Assembly: GCF_002097715.1 (NCBI RefSeq)
Contig: NZ_CP020738.1
Coordinates: 1,426,001-1,490,000 of the forward strand
DNA: 64,000 bases
Direction: 5' to 3'
Origin: Burkholderia ubonensis subsp. mesacidophila
GTDB lineage: Bacteria > Pseudomonadota > Gammaproteobacteria > Burkholderiales > Burkholderiaceae
Shown here: positions 8,535-17,462 of the stretch, in pieces
How positions within the stretch are numbered: position 1 is the stretch's first letter
Layout of the letters: every line of letters starts with the position of its first letter
The notes under the pieces: generated by a model
The model's input: only the letters and a program-made list of their open reading frames with translations
The model's database searches: none
What the model was told of the DNA's origin: nothing
Program-made: the position numbers and the translations under genes

Positions 8535-9854
8535 TCAGTGCGCCAGGGCGGGCGCGGCGGCCTTGGCGTGGGCGTCGGCGGCGTAGCGCGCGTCGGTCAG
8601 CGTGCCGAGGAATGCGACGAGGTCGTCGATTTCCGCTTCGGTCAGCGCGGGCGGCGTGCCGGGGCGGCGGTTCATCGGCGTCGAGTTGACGTTGATGTTG
8701 CCGCGGTAGGCCGGCGGCACGTCGTCGAACGTCGCGGCGCCGTGATACCAGTGCCGCGGATCGGTCGAGCGGGTGTTGTAGAACGCCACCGCGTCGCGCA
8801 GCGACGTGAACACGCCGTTGTGCATGAAGGTCTGCTTCACCGCGACGTTGCGCAGGCCCGGCGTGCGCAGGTAGCCGCACCATTGGTCCGGCTCCGGCCA
8901 GCGCAGCCGGCGCGCGGTGTCGCACAGGCCGTTGTCGAAGTGGCGCGGGTCGCGATTGGCCGGCAGCGCGCGGTTGCGCGGCACCGCGATCGCGTCGTAG
9001 CCGAAATCCGTGAACAGCGAGCGCTCCGGCCGGCTCGACGTGTCGGACAGCGTGTGGCAGCTCATGCAGTTGCCCTTGTCCGGATTCTTGAACAGCGCGA
9101 GGCCGCGCATCTCCTGCGGGGCGAGCGGCGTGCGGCTGCGCAGGTACGCGTCGAAGCGGGACGCGAACGGCGCCATCTCGTCGCTCTGCAGATACGCTTG
9201 CACCGCTGCGCCGAGCGCGCGCACCATGCGTTCCGGATCGCGCCGCACGCCGTCGCCGAAGCGCGCGGCGAGCGCGGGCGCGAGTTCGGTTGCGTCGACC
9301 TTGCGCAGCAGCGCGGCCGGCGACCGGTTGTTCATCTCGTTCGGATCGAACAGCGGCCCGCGGATCTGTTCGGCGAGCGTGTCCGCGCGGCCGTCGCTGA
9401 ACAGGCCGCCGAACGGCGACGGCGCGGGCGCGTCGTCGTCCTGGTAGAAGTGGCGGCGCGGCACGTAGCGCACGTAGAGCAGCGACGGCGCATTGCGCTG
9501 GCTGAAGCGCCCCGGGCGGCTGCCCTGCGGCACGCCCGGGCCCGCGAGGGCGGCTGCGGACAGCGTCGGCGCGAACGCGCGGCCGGGATCGTGGCAGCCG
9601 GCGCACGACATGCCGCGCGGCTCCGACAGGCGCGGATCGAAGAAGATGCGGCGGCCGAGCGCGACGAGCGTCGGGTCGGGCGCGAAGCGCGCGGTGGCCG
9701 CGTCGATCTTGGCCGTGACCTGCGGCGTGCCGTTGCCGATCGTGCCGACGACGCGAGCGGGCGGGGCGCCGGGCAGGAGCACGGTGTCGGACGGCGCGGT
9801 GCGGCCGGCCAGCGGCACCGCGGCGGCGAGCGTCGCGGCCGCGAGCAGGACCAT
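8535..9854 (-). CDS. Dihaem cytochrome c peroxidase / MauG-family protein
   Basis: A 439-aa periplasmic protein with two CxxCH haem-attachment motifs, CAGCH near residue 85 and CMSCH near residue 260, typical of bacterial cytochrome c peroxidases and MauG-like enzymes. The N-terminus MVLLAAATLAAAVPLAG looks like a signal peptide, so I start at ATG 9854 although no clear ribosome site precedes it. Just upstream, in frame, 9-bp repeats encode Arg-Thr-Thr units. The upstream phosphoesterase gene ends 98 bp before this start on the same strand, so the two may be co-transcribed. The substrate is unknown. Confidence 0.82.
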   Translation of the reverse strand: MVLLAAATLAAAVPLAGRTAPSDTVLLPGAPPARVVGTIGNGTPQVTAKIDAATARFAPDPTLVALGRRIFFDPRLSEPRGMSCAGCHDPGRAFAPTLSAAALAGPGVPQGSRPGRFSQRNAPSLLYVRYVPRRHFYQDDDAPAPSPFGGLFSDGRADTLAEQIRGPLFDPNEMNNRSPAALLRKVDATELAPALAARFGDGVRRDPERMVRALGAAVQAYLQSDEMAPFASRFDAYLRSRTPLAPQEMRGLALFKNPDKGNCMSCHTLSDTSSRPERSLFTDFGYDAIAVPRNRALPANRDPRHFDNGLCDTARRLRWPEPDQWCGYLRTPGLRNVAVKQTFMHNGVFTSLRDAVAFYNTRSTDPRHWYHGAATFDDVPPAYRGNINVNSTPMNRRPGTPPALTEAEIDDLVAFLGTLTDARYAADAHAKAAAPALAH

Positions 9855-9952
9855 GCGGGTCGTACGGGTTGTACGGGTTGTACGGCCGGCGCGCGGCGAG
9901 CCGGCTTCCCGTTGAACGTGCGGCGCGCGGCCGCTGCGTGCCGAACGCGTCG

Positions 9953-11425
9953 TCACGGCGCGACGAACCCGGTCTTGTCGCAGGCGAGCGTCGTGCCGGC
10001 CTGCGTGCACGACGCGAGCAGCTTGCCGGCGGCCGAGTACGCATGGAATACCCAGCCCGTCGCCGGCGCCGGGCGGCGCTCCATGATCAGGAAGCCGAAG
10101 CTGTTGTTGTGCGACAGCTTGTCGATGACGGCGCCGGGCGCGGGCGTCAGGCTGGCCGGGAACGGGTCCGGCAGCGCGACGTCGAGGTTGTCGCCGCCGT
10201 TGCCCGACACGATCGTCGCCGGGTGGCCGGACGCGAAATTGATCGCCTGGAAGTCGTGCACGTGCCCGTGCAGCGCGACGTGGACGCCGGGCGGGTAGTA
10301 CGCCTGCGCGTTGAGGCTCGACATCACCGACTGCAGCGCAAGGTTGCCCGGCGCGGGCGTGCTGCCCGCGATCGGCGCGAACGCGAGGATCGGATGATGG
10401 TTCGTGAAGATCGTCGTCGACATGCCGGCCTTCGACGCGAGCGCGGCCACCGTCTGGAACTGCTTCTGGTAGATCTGGAATTGCGTGTCGGTCGTCTTCA
10501 GCGCGTTGCGCCCGACCTTCGCGGTGTCGAACACGATCACCTGCGTGCCGCTGCCGAGCGACACCGCATACGGTTCCGAATAGTTCGCGTTGCCGTCGTT
10601 GGTCGGGTCGTTGCACGAACGCGCATCGCTGTAGGGGCGCGGATCGAGGAAGCGGAACCAGCCCTGGCCGGCGCGCGCGCATTCCTCGTGGTTGCCGCGC
10701 ACGACGACCCACGGGGCCTGCGCGAAGAGCGGCGCGGCCGGGCGGAACAGGTCGGCCTGCCACGTATCCCAGCCGTAGCCCCACGGGCTGTCCTTGCAGC
10801 CGGCGATGTCGGGCGGGCACGCGTTTTCGCGGTAGTGATAGTCGCCGACGTGCAGCACGAGATCCGGCGACAGCTTCGCGACGCTCGCGGCGATCGTGTC
10901 GAACGGCCAGACCGTCGAATCCTTGCACGCCTGCCACGCGTTGTCGGCTTTCTTCATCCGGCAGCCGGTGTCGGCGATGATCGCGATGCGCTGCGGCTGC
11001 GCTTTCGGCAGCGGCAATGCGCGGCCGGCGACATTCGCGCTTTGCGCGCCGGCCGGCAGCGTCATTTCGCAGACCGAGACCGGGAAGCTCGACGGCTTCG
11101 AATCCGCCGGGTCGCTCGCGGTCGGCCGCTGCGGCGCGGTGGCCGCGCCCGCGCGCAGCGTCATCCGCGACACCTTGCCGTCGACGACGAGCTGCGGGCA
11201 CAGCGGGTCGCTGGCGGACGCCGGCGTGAAGTTCGTGACGACGCGCGCGATCGGCTGGTTCGCGTCGCCGATCTCGACCCACGCGGCCTGCACGTTGATC
11301 GCGGCGCTCGCCGGGTCGGCGGGCGTATCGATGTGATTCGAGCACGCCGACAGCGTCGCGAGGGCCGCGATCGCCGCCAGCGAGACGAGGCGCGCAGGCA
11401 CAGCGTGCAGGGAGAGTCGTCGCAT
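9953..11425 (-). CDS. Lipoprotein metallophosphoesterase
   Basis: A 490-aa calcineurin-like phosphoesterase starting at ATG 11425 (MRRLSLHAVPARL). A lipobox, LSAC, ends the signal peptide near residue 28, so it should be lipid-anchored outside the cytoplasm. Metal-binding motifs run in order: IIADTGC, GDYHY, GNHEEC, TNHHP and HGHVHDF, a complete set. Several spare cysteines suggest disulfides in an exported enzyme. The peroxidase gene follows on the same strand. The natural substrate cannot be inferred. Confidence 0.85.
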   Translation of the reverse strand: MRRLSLHAVPARLVSLAAIAALATLSACSNHIDTPADPASAAINVQAAWVEIGDANQPIARVVTNFTPASASDPLCPQLVVDGKVSRMTLRAGAATAPQRPTASDPADSKPSSFPVSVCEMTLPAGAQSANVAGRALPLPKAQPQRIAIIADTGCRMKKADNAWQACKDSTVWPFDTIAASVAKLSPDLVLHVGDYHYRENACPPDIAGCKDSPWGYGWDTWQADLFRPAAPLFAQAPWVVVRGNHEECARAGQGWFRFLDPRPYSDARSCNDPTNDGNANYSEPYAVSLGSGTQVIVFDTAKVGRNALKTTDTQFQIYQKQFQTVAALASKAGMSTTIFTNHHPILAFAPIAGSTPAPGNLALQSVMSSLNAQAYYPPGVHVALHGHVHDFQAINFASGHPATIVSGNGGDNLDVALPDPFPASLTPAPGAVIDKLSHNNSFGFLIMERRPAPATGWVFHAYSAAGKLLASCTQAGTTLACDKTGFVAP

Positions 11426-11797
11426 GGTGGTCACCGTTGAAAAGCCGTCAACATACGCAACACGAATGTAAGAAATATGAAAACGATTCGGCGGGCGTGG
11501 CGATTCGGCTCGCCGTCGACGCATTCTGCGCGATTCGGCGATCGATGTTTTTGCCCAGACCGGGGGCGACGGGCGGGGGCTGGCGTGGATGGCGTCCCGC
11601 ACCGAGAGGGCGCGGGCGGCGGCCGGAAGGATCGAAGCACGGGCGGAACGCGCGTCGGCGAGCCCCCGATGCGTTGCGCCGATTGCGCGACAGTGTCGGC
11701 GCTAGTCCTCGAGCCGACTCAAGGCGACACATTGGCGCATTGCCTTTCGATGATGGCGGTTTCGGTCGATCCTCCGCGTGGCGTCCGCCGCGAAGCG
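11426..11797. other. Intergenic, no gene seen
   Basis: This gap holds the promoter side of the phosphoesterase gene (an AT-richer stretch around 11450-11490 is the likely place) and the 3' side of the hypothetical gene at 11798. No convincing open frame, repeat or RNA gene was seen. Confidence 0.5.
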
Positions 11798-12586
11798 CTA
11801 GCGCGCAGCCTGTGTGTCCTGAGTTGCCAACGAAGCAATCTTCGCGCCATTCCGGGCATGCGGGCCTTGCGCGAGCAGCGTCTCGACCAGGCTCTTGTAG
11901 GAGGTTCCGCTGCCTTCAGCCTGGTTCGTGTGGAAGTTGAAGTCGAGCGAGATCCAGTACTGCAGTTTCGACGCGTAGTCGTCGGGGTATTGCGCTTGCT
12001 CGATCGCCGGCAAGCCCTTGTAGTGCTTGAGCACTTCGGCAAAGAAGTCGTTCTGTTTCCCGGTTCTTTGATACTCGAGATTACCTTCCGCAATGACCCG
12101 AACGCGCCATTCCTGTTCCTGATCGTAGGCTTCCTGCCAGGCCGTTTGCCGTTCGTTGACGGTAAATGAACCGCTTTCATCATAGGCAATGGCATCCAAC
12201 TGCTCGCGGGACATGCCCTTGAACGGGTTGGCGCCGATGCGATGGGTGAAATCCGTCGCTTGCCTGGCCAGCGCCAAAGCTTGCGGGTCGTCCGATTTCG
12301 GGCGCTCGGCATCGTGTTTGGCCCGGTTCGCGGCCCAGGTTTCGCCGGCAATTTGATCATCGATGGTTGCGGCCCTTGCGCCCAGTTCTTTTCGGCTGAG
12401 TGTGCTATTGCGTGTTTGAGCGCGCGATTCCGCATCGCTCAACTGCTGAGCGAGCCACGAGACGGTAACGGACCTGGTTTTAGCCGTGGCGCCGACCGGC
12501 GATTTGTCTTGACTTGAAGCAGGTTGAGTTTGGGTTTGCGTGTACAGGGCCGTGCTGCTGGTGTAGCTGGAGATCGAAATTGTCAT
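11798..12586 (-). CDS. Hypothetical protein, lower GC, Ser/Thr/Gln-rich N-terminus
   Basis: A 262-aa soluble protein, not assigned. I prefer ATG 12586 (MTISISSYTSSTALY) over the ATG at 12601. The first 40 residues are rich in Ser, Thr and Gln and probably disordered. A conserved-looking core follows: NPFKGMSREQLDAIAYDESGSF, in which DESGSFTVNER loosely resembles a calcium loop. No signal peptide or membrane segment is seen. Base composition is lower in GC than its neighbours, hinting at acquisition. The N-terminus would suit a secreted effector, but no TTCG-N16-TTCG type III box was found by eye upstream. Confidence 0.6.
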   Translation of the reverse strand: MTISISSYTSSTALYTQTQTQPASSQDKSPVGATAKTRSVTVSWLAQQLSDAESRAQTRNSTLSRKELGARAATIDDQIAGETWAANRAKHDAERPKSDDPQALALARQATDFTHRIGANPFKGMSREQLDAIAYDESGSFTVNERQTAWQEAYDQEQEWRVRVIAEGNLEYQRTGKQNDFFAEVLKHYKGLPAIEQAQYPDDYASKLQYWISLDFNFHTNQAEGSGTSYKSLVETLLAQGPHARNGAKIASLATQDTQAAR

Positions 12587-12951
12587 ATAGCCCTCGGTCA
12601 TTGGAATACGCGCCCGACGGCTATCCGCAGCCCACGCCCATCCGTGGCGCTATCGCCGGTTGCCGCAACTTACAGTGCAGGAGTATGGATATTTGCGGCA
12701 TTCCGGGATATGCAGCGGTTTCCAGCCAGACAGTCGGTCTTCCTGTTATTTGTGAATGGTATTTGCAAGAAAGATTAACGGCAGCTGACTGCCCCGGGTT
12801 TAGGCCGCTCGCAAAATCAATTTGCAGTTGTCATGGGGCCGGCCGGATTTTGCCCCGGTCTTGTTTTGGAAAGTCCGTCGCTCGACTTCAAGCCGGCTTG
12901 AGGCAGCACACTGTCGATTCGCCTTTCGAGGGCATCCACAGGAAATCGATC
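12587..12951. other. Intergenic, AT-richer, no gene seen
   Basis: A divergent gap between the hypothetical gene and the methyltransferase. It is AT-richer than average around 12660-12790, which could hold the promoters of both. Frames running through it lack a credible start or protein family. Confidence 0.45.
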
Positions 12952-13803
12952 ATGAACCACACCCATCCAGCCAACGGTGAACTGGCCGCACTCTGGAACG
13001 GCCCGTCCGGTCGCGCATGGGTCGACATGCAAGCGGCGCTCGACCGGATGTTCGAGCCGTTCGAGGAACTGCTCGTCGAAGCGGCCGTCGCCACGGGCGC
13101 ACGGCAGGTGCTCGATGTCGGCTGCGGCACGGGCGCAGTCACGGTCGCGGTCGCGCGGCGGCTCGGCGCGCAGGCGCGCTGTACCGGCGTCGACGTATCG
13201 GCGCCGATGCTCGATGCGGCGCGGGCGCGCGCCGAACGTGCGGGCGTCAGCGCCGGGTTCGTCCGCGCGGATGCGCAGACGCATGTGTTTGCGCCCGCGA
13301 GCTTCGACCTGATCGTGTCGCGCCTGGGCGTGATGTTTTTCGACGATCCGGTCCGCGCGTTCGCAAACCTGCGGCACGCGGCCGCCGACGGCGCGCGGTT
13401 GTGCGCGATCGCCTGGCGCAGCGCGGCGGAGAATCCTTTCATGACGACCGCCGAGCGCGCCGCGGCGCCGCTGCTGCCGGGCCTGCCGCCGCGGATCCCC
13501 GGTGCGCCCGGGCAGTTCGCGTTCGGCGACGGGGAGCGGGTCGCGTCGATTCTCGACGCGAGCGGCTGGACCGGCATCGACATCCGGCCGATCGATGTGC
13601 AATGCGTGCTGCCGATGCACGCATTGGCCGACTATGTGTCGCGGCTGGGCCCCGTCGGCCTCGCGCTGCGTGAAGCGGACGACGCGACGCGCATGCGCGT
13701 GGTCGAAGCGGCCTGTGCGGCGTTCGAGCATTACGTGCGCGGCGACGAACTGCGTTTCGACGCAGCGTGCTGGATGATCGGCGCGCACAAGCACGGCGCG
13801 TAG
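12952..13803 (+). CDS. Class I SAM-dependent methyltransferase
   Basis: A 283-aa protein from ATG 12952 with AGGAAA upstream. Motif I is VLDVGCGTGAVTVAVA near residues 56-70; motif II aspartate (TGVDVSAPML) and a motif IV region (DLIVSRLGVMFF) follow. This is the UbiE/Methyltransf_11 type fold. The VSRLGVMFFDDP stretch is typical of a Burkholderia/Rhizobium subgroup with unknown substrate. It stands alone, with no pathway context. Confidence 0.8.
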   Translation: MNHTHPANGELAALWNGPSGRAWVDMQAALDRMFEPFEELLVEAAVATGARQVLDVGCGTGAVTVAVARRLGAQARCTGVDVSAPMLDAARARAERAGVSAGFVRADAQTHVFAPASFDLIVSRLGVMFFDDPVRAFANLRHAAADGARLCAIAWRSAAENPFMTTAERAAAPLLPGLPPRIPGAPGQFAFGDGERVASILDASGWTGIDIRPIDVQCVLPMHALADYVSRLGPVGLALREADDATRMRVVEAACAAFEHYVRGDELRFDAACWMIGAHKHGA

Positions 13804-13908
13804 ACAAACGCGTGGGCGGCGCAGGGCGCGGCCGCGTCCGTCAAGCCGATCGCGCCGGGACGCGCATTACAATCGCGTCTTCGGCTTCGTCGCAAGGATA
13901 AAAGAACG

Positions 13909-14721
13909 ATGAGTGCGGAGATGGAGGATGACGACCTCGGCCGGTTCGAAGCGCAGGGCGCCGCGCCGCTGCCGGCGGCCGGCTTCGAGGGCTGGCTGGA
14001 CCATGACGGCGCGCGTATCTGGCATGCGTGCTACGGGGACGGCCCGCCGGTGATCCTGCTGCACGGCGGCCTCGGCCACGCCGGCAACTGGGGCTACCAG
14101 GTGCCGGCCATACTGGCGGCCGGCTATCGCGCGATCCTGATCGACAGCCGCGGCCACGGCCGCAGCACGCGCGACGACCGGCCTTATTCCTACGAGTGGA
14201 TGGCATCGGACGTGCTCGCGGTGATGGATGCCCGCGGCCTCGACCGGGCCCGTATCGTCGGCTGGAGCGACGGCGCGTGCATCGCCCTCGTGCTGGCTTC
14301 CCGGGCCCCCACGCGCGTGGAGAGCGTGTTCTTCTTCGCATGCAACATGGATCCGGGCGGCGTGAAGGCGATGGAGCCGAGTACGGTGATCGACCGCTGT
14401 TTCGCCCGGCACCGGAACGATTACGCGGCGCTGTCGGCGACGCCGGACGGATTCGAGCCGTTCGTGGCCGCCGTCAGCGAGATGATGCGCACGCAGCCCG
14501 ATTATTCGGCGAAGGAACTCGCCGCGATCGACGTACCCGTCGCCATCGTGCTCGGCGAGCATGACGAATTCATCCGGCCCGAGCATGCGGCTTATCTCGC
14601 CCGCACCATTCCGGGCGCGACGCTGACGATCCTGCCGGGCGTCAGCCATTTCGCGCCGCTGCAGCGCCCGGCCCGGTTCAATGCGGCGATGCTGGCGTTT
14701 CTCGGCCAGACGCGGGGCTAG
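13909..14721 (+). CDS. Alpha/beta hydrolase
   Basis: A 270-aa alpha/beta hydrolase. The oxyanion region ILLHGGLGHAGNWG is followed by the nucleophile elbow GWSDGA, then a late acid (GEHDEF) and the catalytic histidine in GVSHFAPLQ, so the triad is complete. I start at ATG 13909 (AAGGA upstream); ATG 13921 is also possible. Its stop overlaps the stop of a converging small membrane protein. The substrate is unknown. Confidence 0.82.
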   Translation: MSAEMEDDDLGRFEAQGAAPLPAAGFEGWLDHDGARIWHACYGDGPPVILLHGGLGHAGNWGYQVPAILAAGYRAILIDSRGHGRSTRDDRPYSYEWMASDVLAVMDARGLDRARIVGWSDGACIALVLASRAPTRVESVFFFACNMDPGGVKAMEPSTVIDRCFARHRNDYAALSATPDGFEPFVAAVSEMMRTQPDYSAKELAAIDVPVAIVLGEHDEFIRPEHAAYLARTIPGATLTILPGVSHFAPLQRPARFNAAMLAFLGQTRG

Positions 14722-15032
14722 CGCTCGCGCCGCGCGCGCAACATCAACCACGCGCATCCGGCCGCGACCATCGCCAGCCCGCCGAGAACCGCTTCGACGC
14801 CGAGCGCGAAGCCGCCGGGCATCTCGCCGAGGTTCGATTCGGGCGACTGCCCGGCGAACATCGCGCCCGCGCCGCCGATCAGCAGCGCCGCGCAGACGAT
14901 CCAGTAGACCTTGCCGCGCCGTCCTGCTGCCCAGATTCGCCAAAACGCGAGCCCGAGCCCAGCGAGGTACAGCAGCGCGAACGTGCCGAGCGCGATGGTG
15001 TCGCCGACGAGATCGTGCGAAACGCCGCTCAT
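14718..15032 (-). CDS. Small four-helix membrane protein, hypothetical
   Basis: A 104-aa protein (MSGVSHDLVGDTIALGTF) with three or four hydrophobic segments: about residues 12-30, 42-60 and 78-98. It ends in a basic RARRER tail, expected to face the cytoplasm. I do not recognise the family. It is convergent with the hydrolase gene and the stop codons overlap. Confidence 0.6.
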   Translation of the reverse strand: MSGVSHDLVGDTIALGTFALLYLAGLGLAFWRIWAAGRRGKVYWIVCAALLIGGAGAMFAGQSPESNLGEMPGGFALGVEAVLGGLAMVAAGCAWLMLRARRER

Positions 15033-15421
15033 CGCACACCCGCGAAAAGAAAGCCCGCCGTCATTCCGCCTTCGTCGCCTGTCCCGGCGCGCGGCATCGG
15101 CGGATGCGTGCGCTTGTCGGCCGCGAGCGACGGCGGGACGACCTGCGGCCTGGACGTCGTGCGGGGCAAGGGACGGGAGTCTGACATGGGTGGCATCCAG
15201 AAGAGGGGCGACTAGACGGAACGCAGCCCACCGCGCGCATTCGCGCGGCAAGCCCGGATGCGGCGGACTCGTGTGATGTTACCCCGTGAATGGGCTGCAA
15301 CGTAGGGCAATGCAGGGATGAATCGGCGATCCTAAGAGATTCGCCGGATTGGCCCGCCCGGGCAGCCGAGGACGAAGCGCATCCGCTCGCGCGCGCCGCA
15401 TCGGGGATTCCCTGAGTCGCT

Positions 15422-15439
15422 GGAAATTTATTTTTTTCC
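15422..15439. promoter_or_regulatory. Candidate RpiR operator GGAAA-N8-TTTCC
   Basis: A palindromic GGAAA and TTTCC pair separated by 8 AT-rich bases, 55 bp before the chosen start of the RpiR-family gene and within the only AT-rich stretch of its upstream region. Further CTTTC repeats follow. RpiR-family proteins often bind palindromes of this kind; the link is inference. Confidence 0.4.
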
Positions 15440-15493
15440 TAATGTGGATTGTGTAAGTTTACTTTCACTTTCATTTTCCTGACCGTCGCCCTC

Positions 15494-16438
15494 ATGCCGA
15501 CGCCGCCTTCGTCCGCCGTGTCCGATGCCGAACCGTCGATCGCCGCGCGCATCGCGTCGGCGATGCCGTCGCTGACGCCGATTCATCGCCGGATGGGCGA
15601 ATACGTGCTGGCCAATCCGTTCCGCGCGGCGACGATGCGCATCGACGAGCTCGCGCAGGCCGTCGACGCGTCGATCGCGACCGCGAACCGCTTCGCGAAG
15701 GCGCTCGGCTTCGACGGCTATCCGGCGATGCGCGCGGCGCTCGTGCGCGGCTTCGAGGCGACGCTCGCGCCGGTCGAACGGCTGCGCTCCGCGCAGGAAC
15801 AGGAAGCCGGCGTGCGCGACGCCGCGTGGATCGACGCGGTGTTCGACCAGGCGGTCGAGAACCTCGAGGGCACGCGCGCGCAACTGAACGCGGCCAACGT
15901 CGAGGCGGCGGTCGAGGCGATCGTCGCCGCGCGCCGCGTGCTGATCCTCGGCGCGGGATCGAGCGCGTTTCTCGCGGGGCTGATGGAGCACGGGCTGTCG
16001 GTGTGCCACGACAACGTGCAGTCGCTCGCGCTGCTCGGCGGTCCTTCGCATGCGGCGCGGCGCCTGTACGCCGCGGATGCGCGCGACCTCGTGATCGCGA
16101 TCGCGTTTCCGCGCTACGTCGAGGACACGATCGAGCTGGCGCGCCGCGCGTCGGCGCGCGGCGCACGCGTGCTGGCGCTGACCGACGGCCCGCATTCACC
16201 GCTCGCGCCGCTCACGTCGCTGACGCTGTTCGTGACGGCGCAGCGCCGTTTCGCGGCGACGTCGGAAGCGGCCGTGCTCGCGATGATCGAGGCGCTGATC
16301 GACGCCGTCGCGCTGCGGACGCATCGCTCCGCGAAGGCCGCCGCGGAAATGACCGAATTCCTGTTGCCGTGGCTCACGCAGCCGCAGGCGGCGCTGCCGG
16401 CGACGGACCCTTCATCCACCGGTTCGAGGAAGCCATGA
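15494..16438 (+). CDS. MurR/RpiR-family transcriptional regulator
   Basis: A 314-aa protein from ATG 15494 (MPTPPSSAVSDAEP). Residues about 15-95 are the RpiR helix-turn-helix (RMGEYVLANPFRAATMRI, then ASIATANRFAKALGFDGY). Residues about 140-275 are a sugar-isomerase (SIS) domain with the GAGSSAFLAG phosphosugar loop. It is the first gene of an operon of peptidases and a peptide importer; its stop overlaps the next ATG. The SIS domain suggests a phosphorylated amino-sugar ligand, which is notable for peptide uptake genes. Confidence 0.88.
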   Translation: MPTPPSSAVSDAEPSIAARIASAMPSLTPIHRRMGEYVLANPFRAATMRIDELAQAVDASIATANRFAKALGFDGYPAMRAALVRGFEATLAPVERLRSAQEQEAGVRDAAWIDAVFDQAVENLEGTRAQLNAANVEAAVEAIVAARRVLILGAGSSAFLAGLMEHGLSVCHDNVQSLALLGGPSHAARRLYAADARDLVIAIAFPRYVEDTIELARRASARGARVLALTDGPHSPLAPLTSLTLFVTAQRRFAATSEAAVLAMIEALIDAVALRTHRSAKAAAEMTEFLLPWLTQPQAALPATDPSSTGSRKP

Positions 16439-17412
16439 CTTCACCCGCGATCGTCGCGATTCACGGCGGCGCAGGCACGATCCTGCGTGACGCGATGAGC
16501 ACCGACACCGAATTGCAATACCGCGCCGAGCTGGCCGCGATCCTGCGCGCCGCGCAGGCCGTGCTCGCCGACGGCGGCAGCGCGCTCGACGCGGTCACCG
16601 TCGCGGTGCGGATGCTCGAGGACTGCCCGCTGTTCAACGCGGGGCGCGGCGCGGTGTACACGGCCGACGGCACGCACGAACTCGACGCCGCGATCATGGA
16701 CGGCGCGACGCTCGCCGCCGGCGCGGTCTGCTGCGTGACGCGCGTGCGCAATCCGGTGCTCGCCGCGCGGCGCGTGATGGAGGCGAGCGAGCACGTGCTG
16801 TTCGCCGGTGCGGGCGCCGATGCATTCGCCGCCGCGCAGGGGCTGGAGCTCGTCGAGCCCGGCTACTTCGGCACCGAAGCGCGTCACGCGCAGTGGGTCA
16901 AGGCGCGCAACGCCGCCGGCATGCTGCTCGATCACGACGCCGCGACGTTCGCGTTCGGCGACGGCGCGCCGCTCGACCCGGACCGCAAGCACGGCACGGT
17001 CGGCGCGGTCGCGCGCGATTTGCACGGTCATGTCGCGGCGGCGACGTCGACGGGCGGGATCACCAACAAGCAGCCGGGGCGGGTCGGCGACTCGCCGATC
17101 ATCGGTGCGGGCTGCTACGCGGACGATGCGACCTGCGCGGTGTCGTCGACCGGCACCGGCGAGATGTTCATCCGGCTGGCGACCGCGCACGACGTTGCCG
17201 CGCAGATCGCGTACCGCAGCGTGTCGGTCGCCGAGGCCGCGTACGACGTCGTGATGAACAAGCTGCCGCGCATCGCGGGCCGCGGCGGGATCATCGCGGT
17301 TGACGCGCACGGCAACGTCGCGATGCCGTTCAACACCGAAGGGATGTACCGCGGCTACGCGCGCGTCGGCGCCGCGCCCGTCGTCGGGATCTACCGCGAC
17401 GACGCGGCCTGA
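16435..17412 (+). CDS. iaaA: Isoaspartyl peptidase / L-asparaginase (Ntn hydrolase)
   Basis: A 325-aa type III asparaginase/isoaspartyl dipeptidase. It begins MTSPAIVAIHGGAGT. The autoproteolytic, catalytic threonine is T188 in KHGTVGAVA, the usual HGTVG site, so a self-cleaved alpha/beta enzyme is expected. It hydrolyses beta-aspartyl dipeptides. As in E. coli, it directly precedes gsiABCD genes. The ATG at 16435 overlaps the regulator's stop. Confidence 0.92.
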   Translation: MTSPAIVAIHGGAGTILRDAMSTDTELQYRAELAAILRAAQAVLADGGSALDAVTVAVRMLEDCPLFNAGRGAVYTADGTHELDAAIMDGATLAAGAVCCVTRVRNPVLAARRVMEASEHVLFAGAGADAFAAAQGLELVEPGYFGTEARHAQWVKARNAAGMLLDHDAATFAFGDGAPLDPDRKHGTVGAVARDLHGHVAAATSTGGITNKQPGRVGDSPIIGAGCYADDATCAVSSTGTGEMFIRLATAHDVAAQIAYRSVSVAEAAYDVVMNKLPRIAGRGGIIAVDAHGNVAMPFNTEGMYRGYARVGAAPVVGIYRDDAA

Positions 17413-17462
17413 TTCCGGATCGCCCCAGATAAAAAGGAGACGCCCATGCAGGAGACGCACGC

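Noticed and set aside
8535..11345. A single very long minus-strand protein of over 900 residues
   Set aside because: Only the part from 9854 down reads as a real protein (peroxidase). The upstream part is antisense-frame shadow over the phosphoesterase gene.
12587..12800. Type III secretion box upstream of the hypothetical gene
   Set aside because: I looked for TTCG-N16-TTCG on the right strand and found none.
12514..13803. A methyltransferase extended N-terminally to 429 residues
   Set aside because: The extra residues have no family match; a good ribosome site and conserved start occur at 12952.
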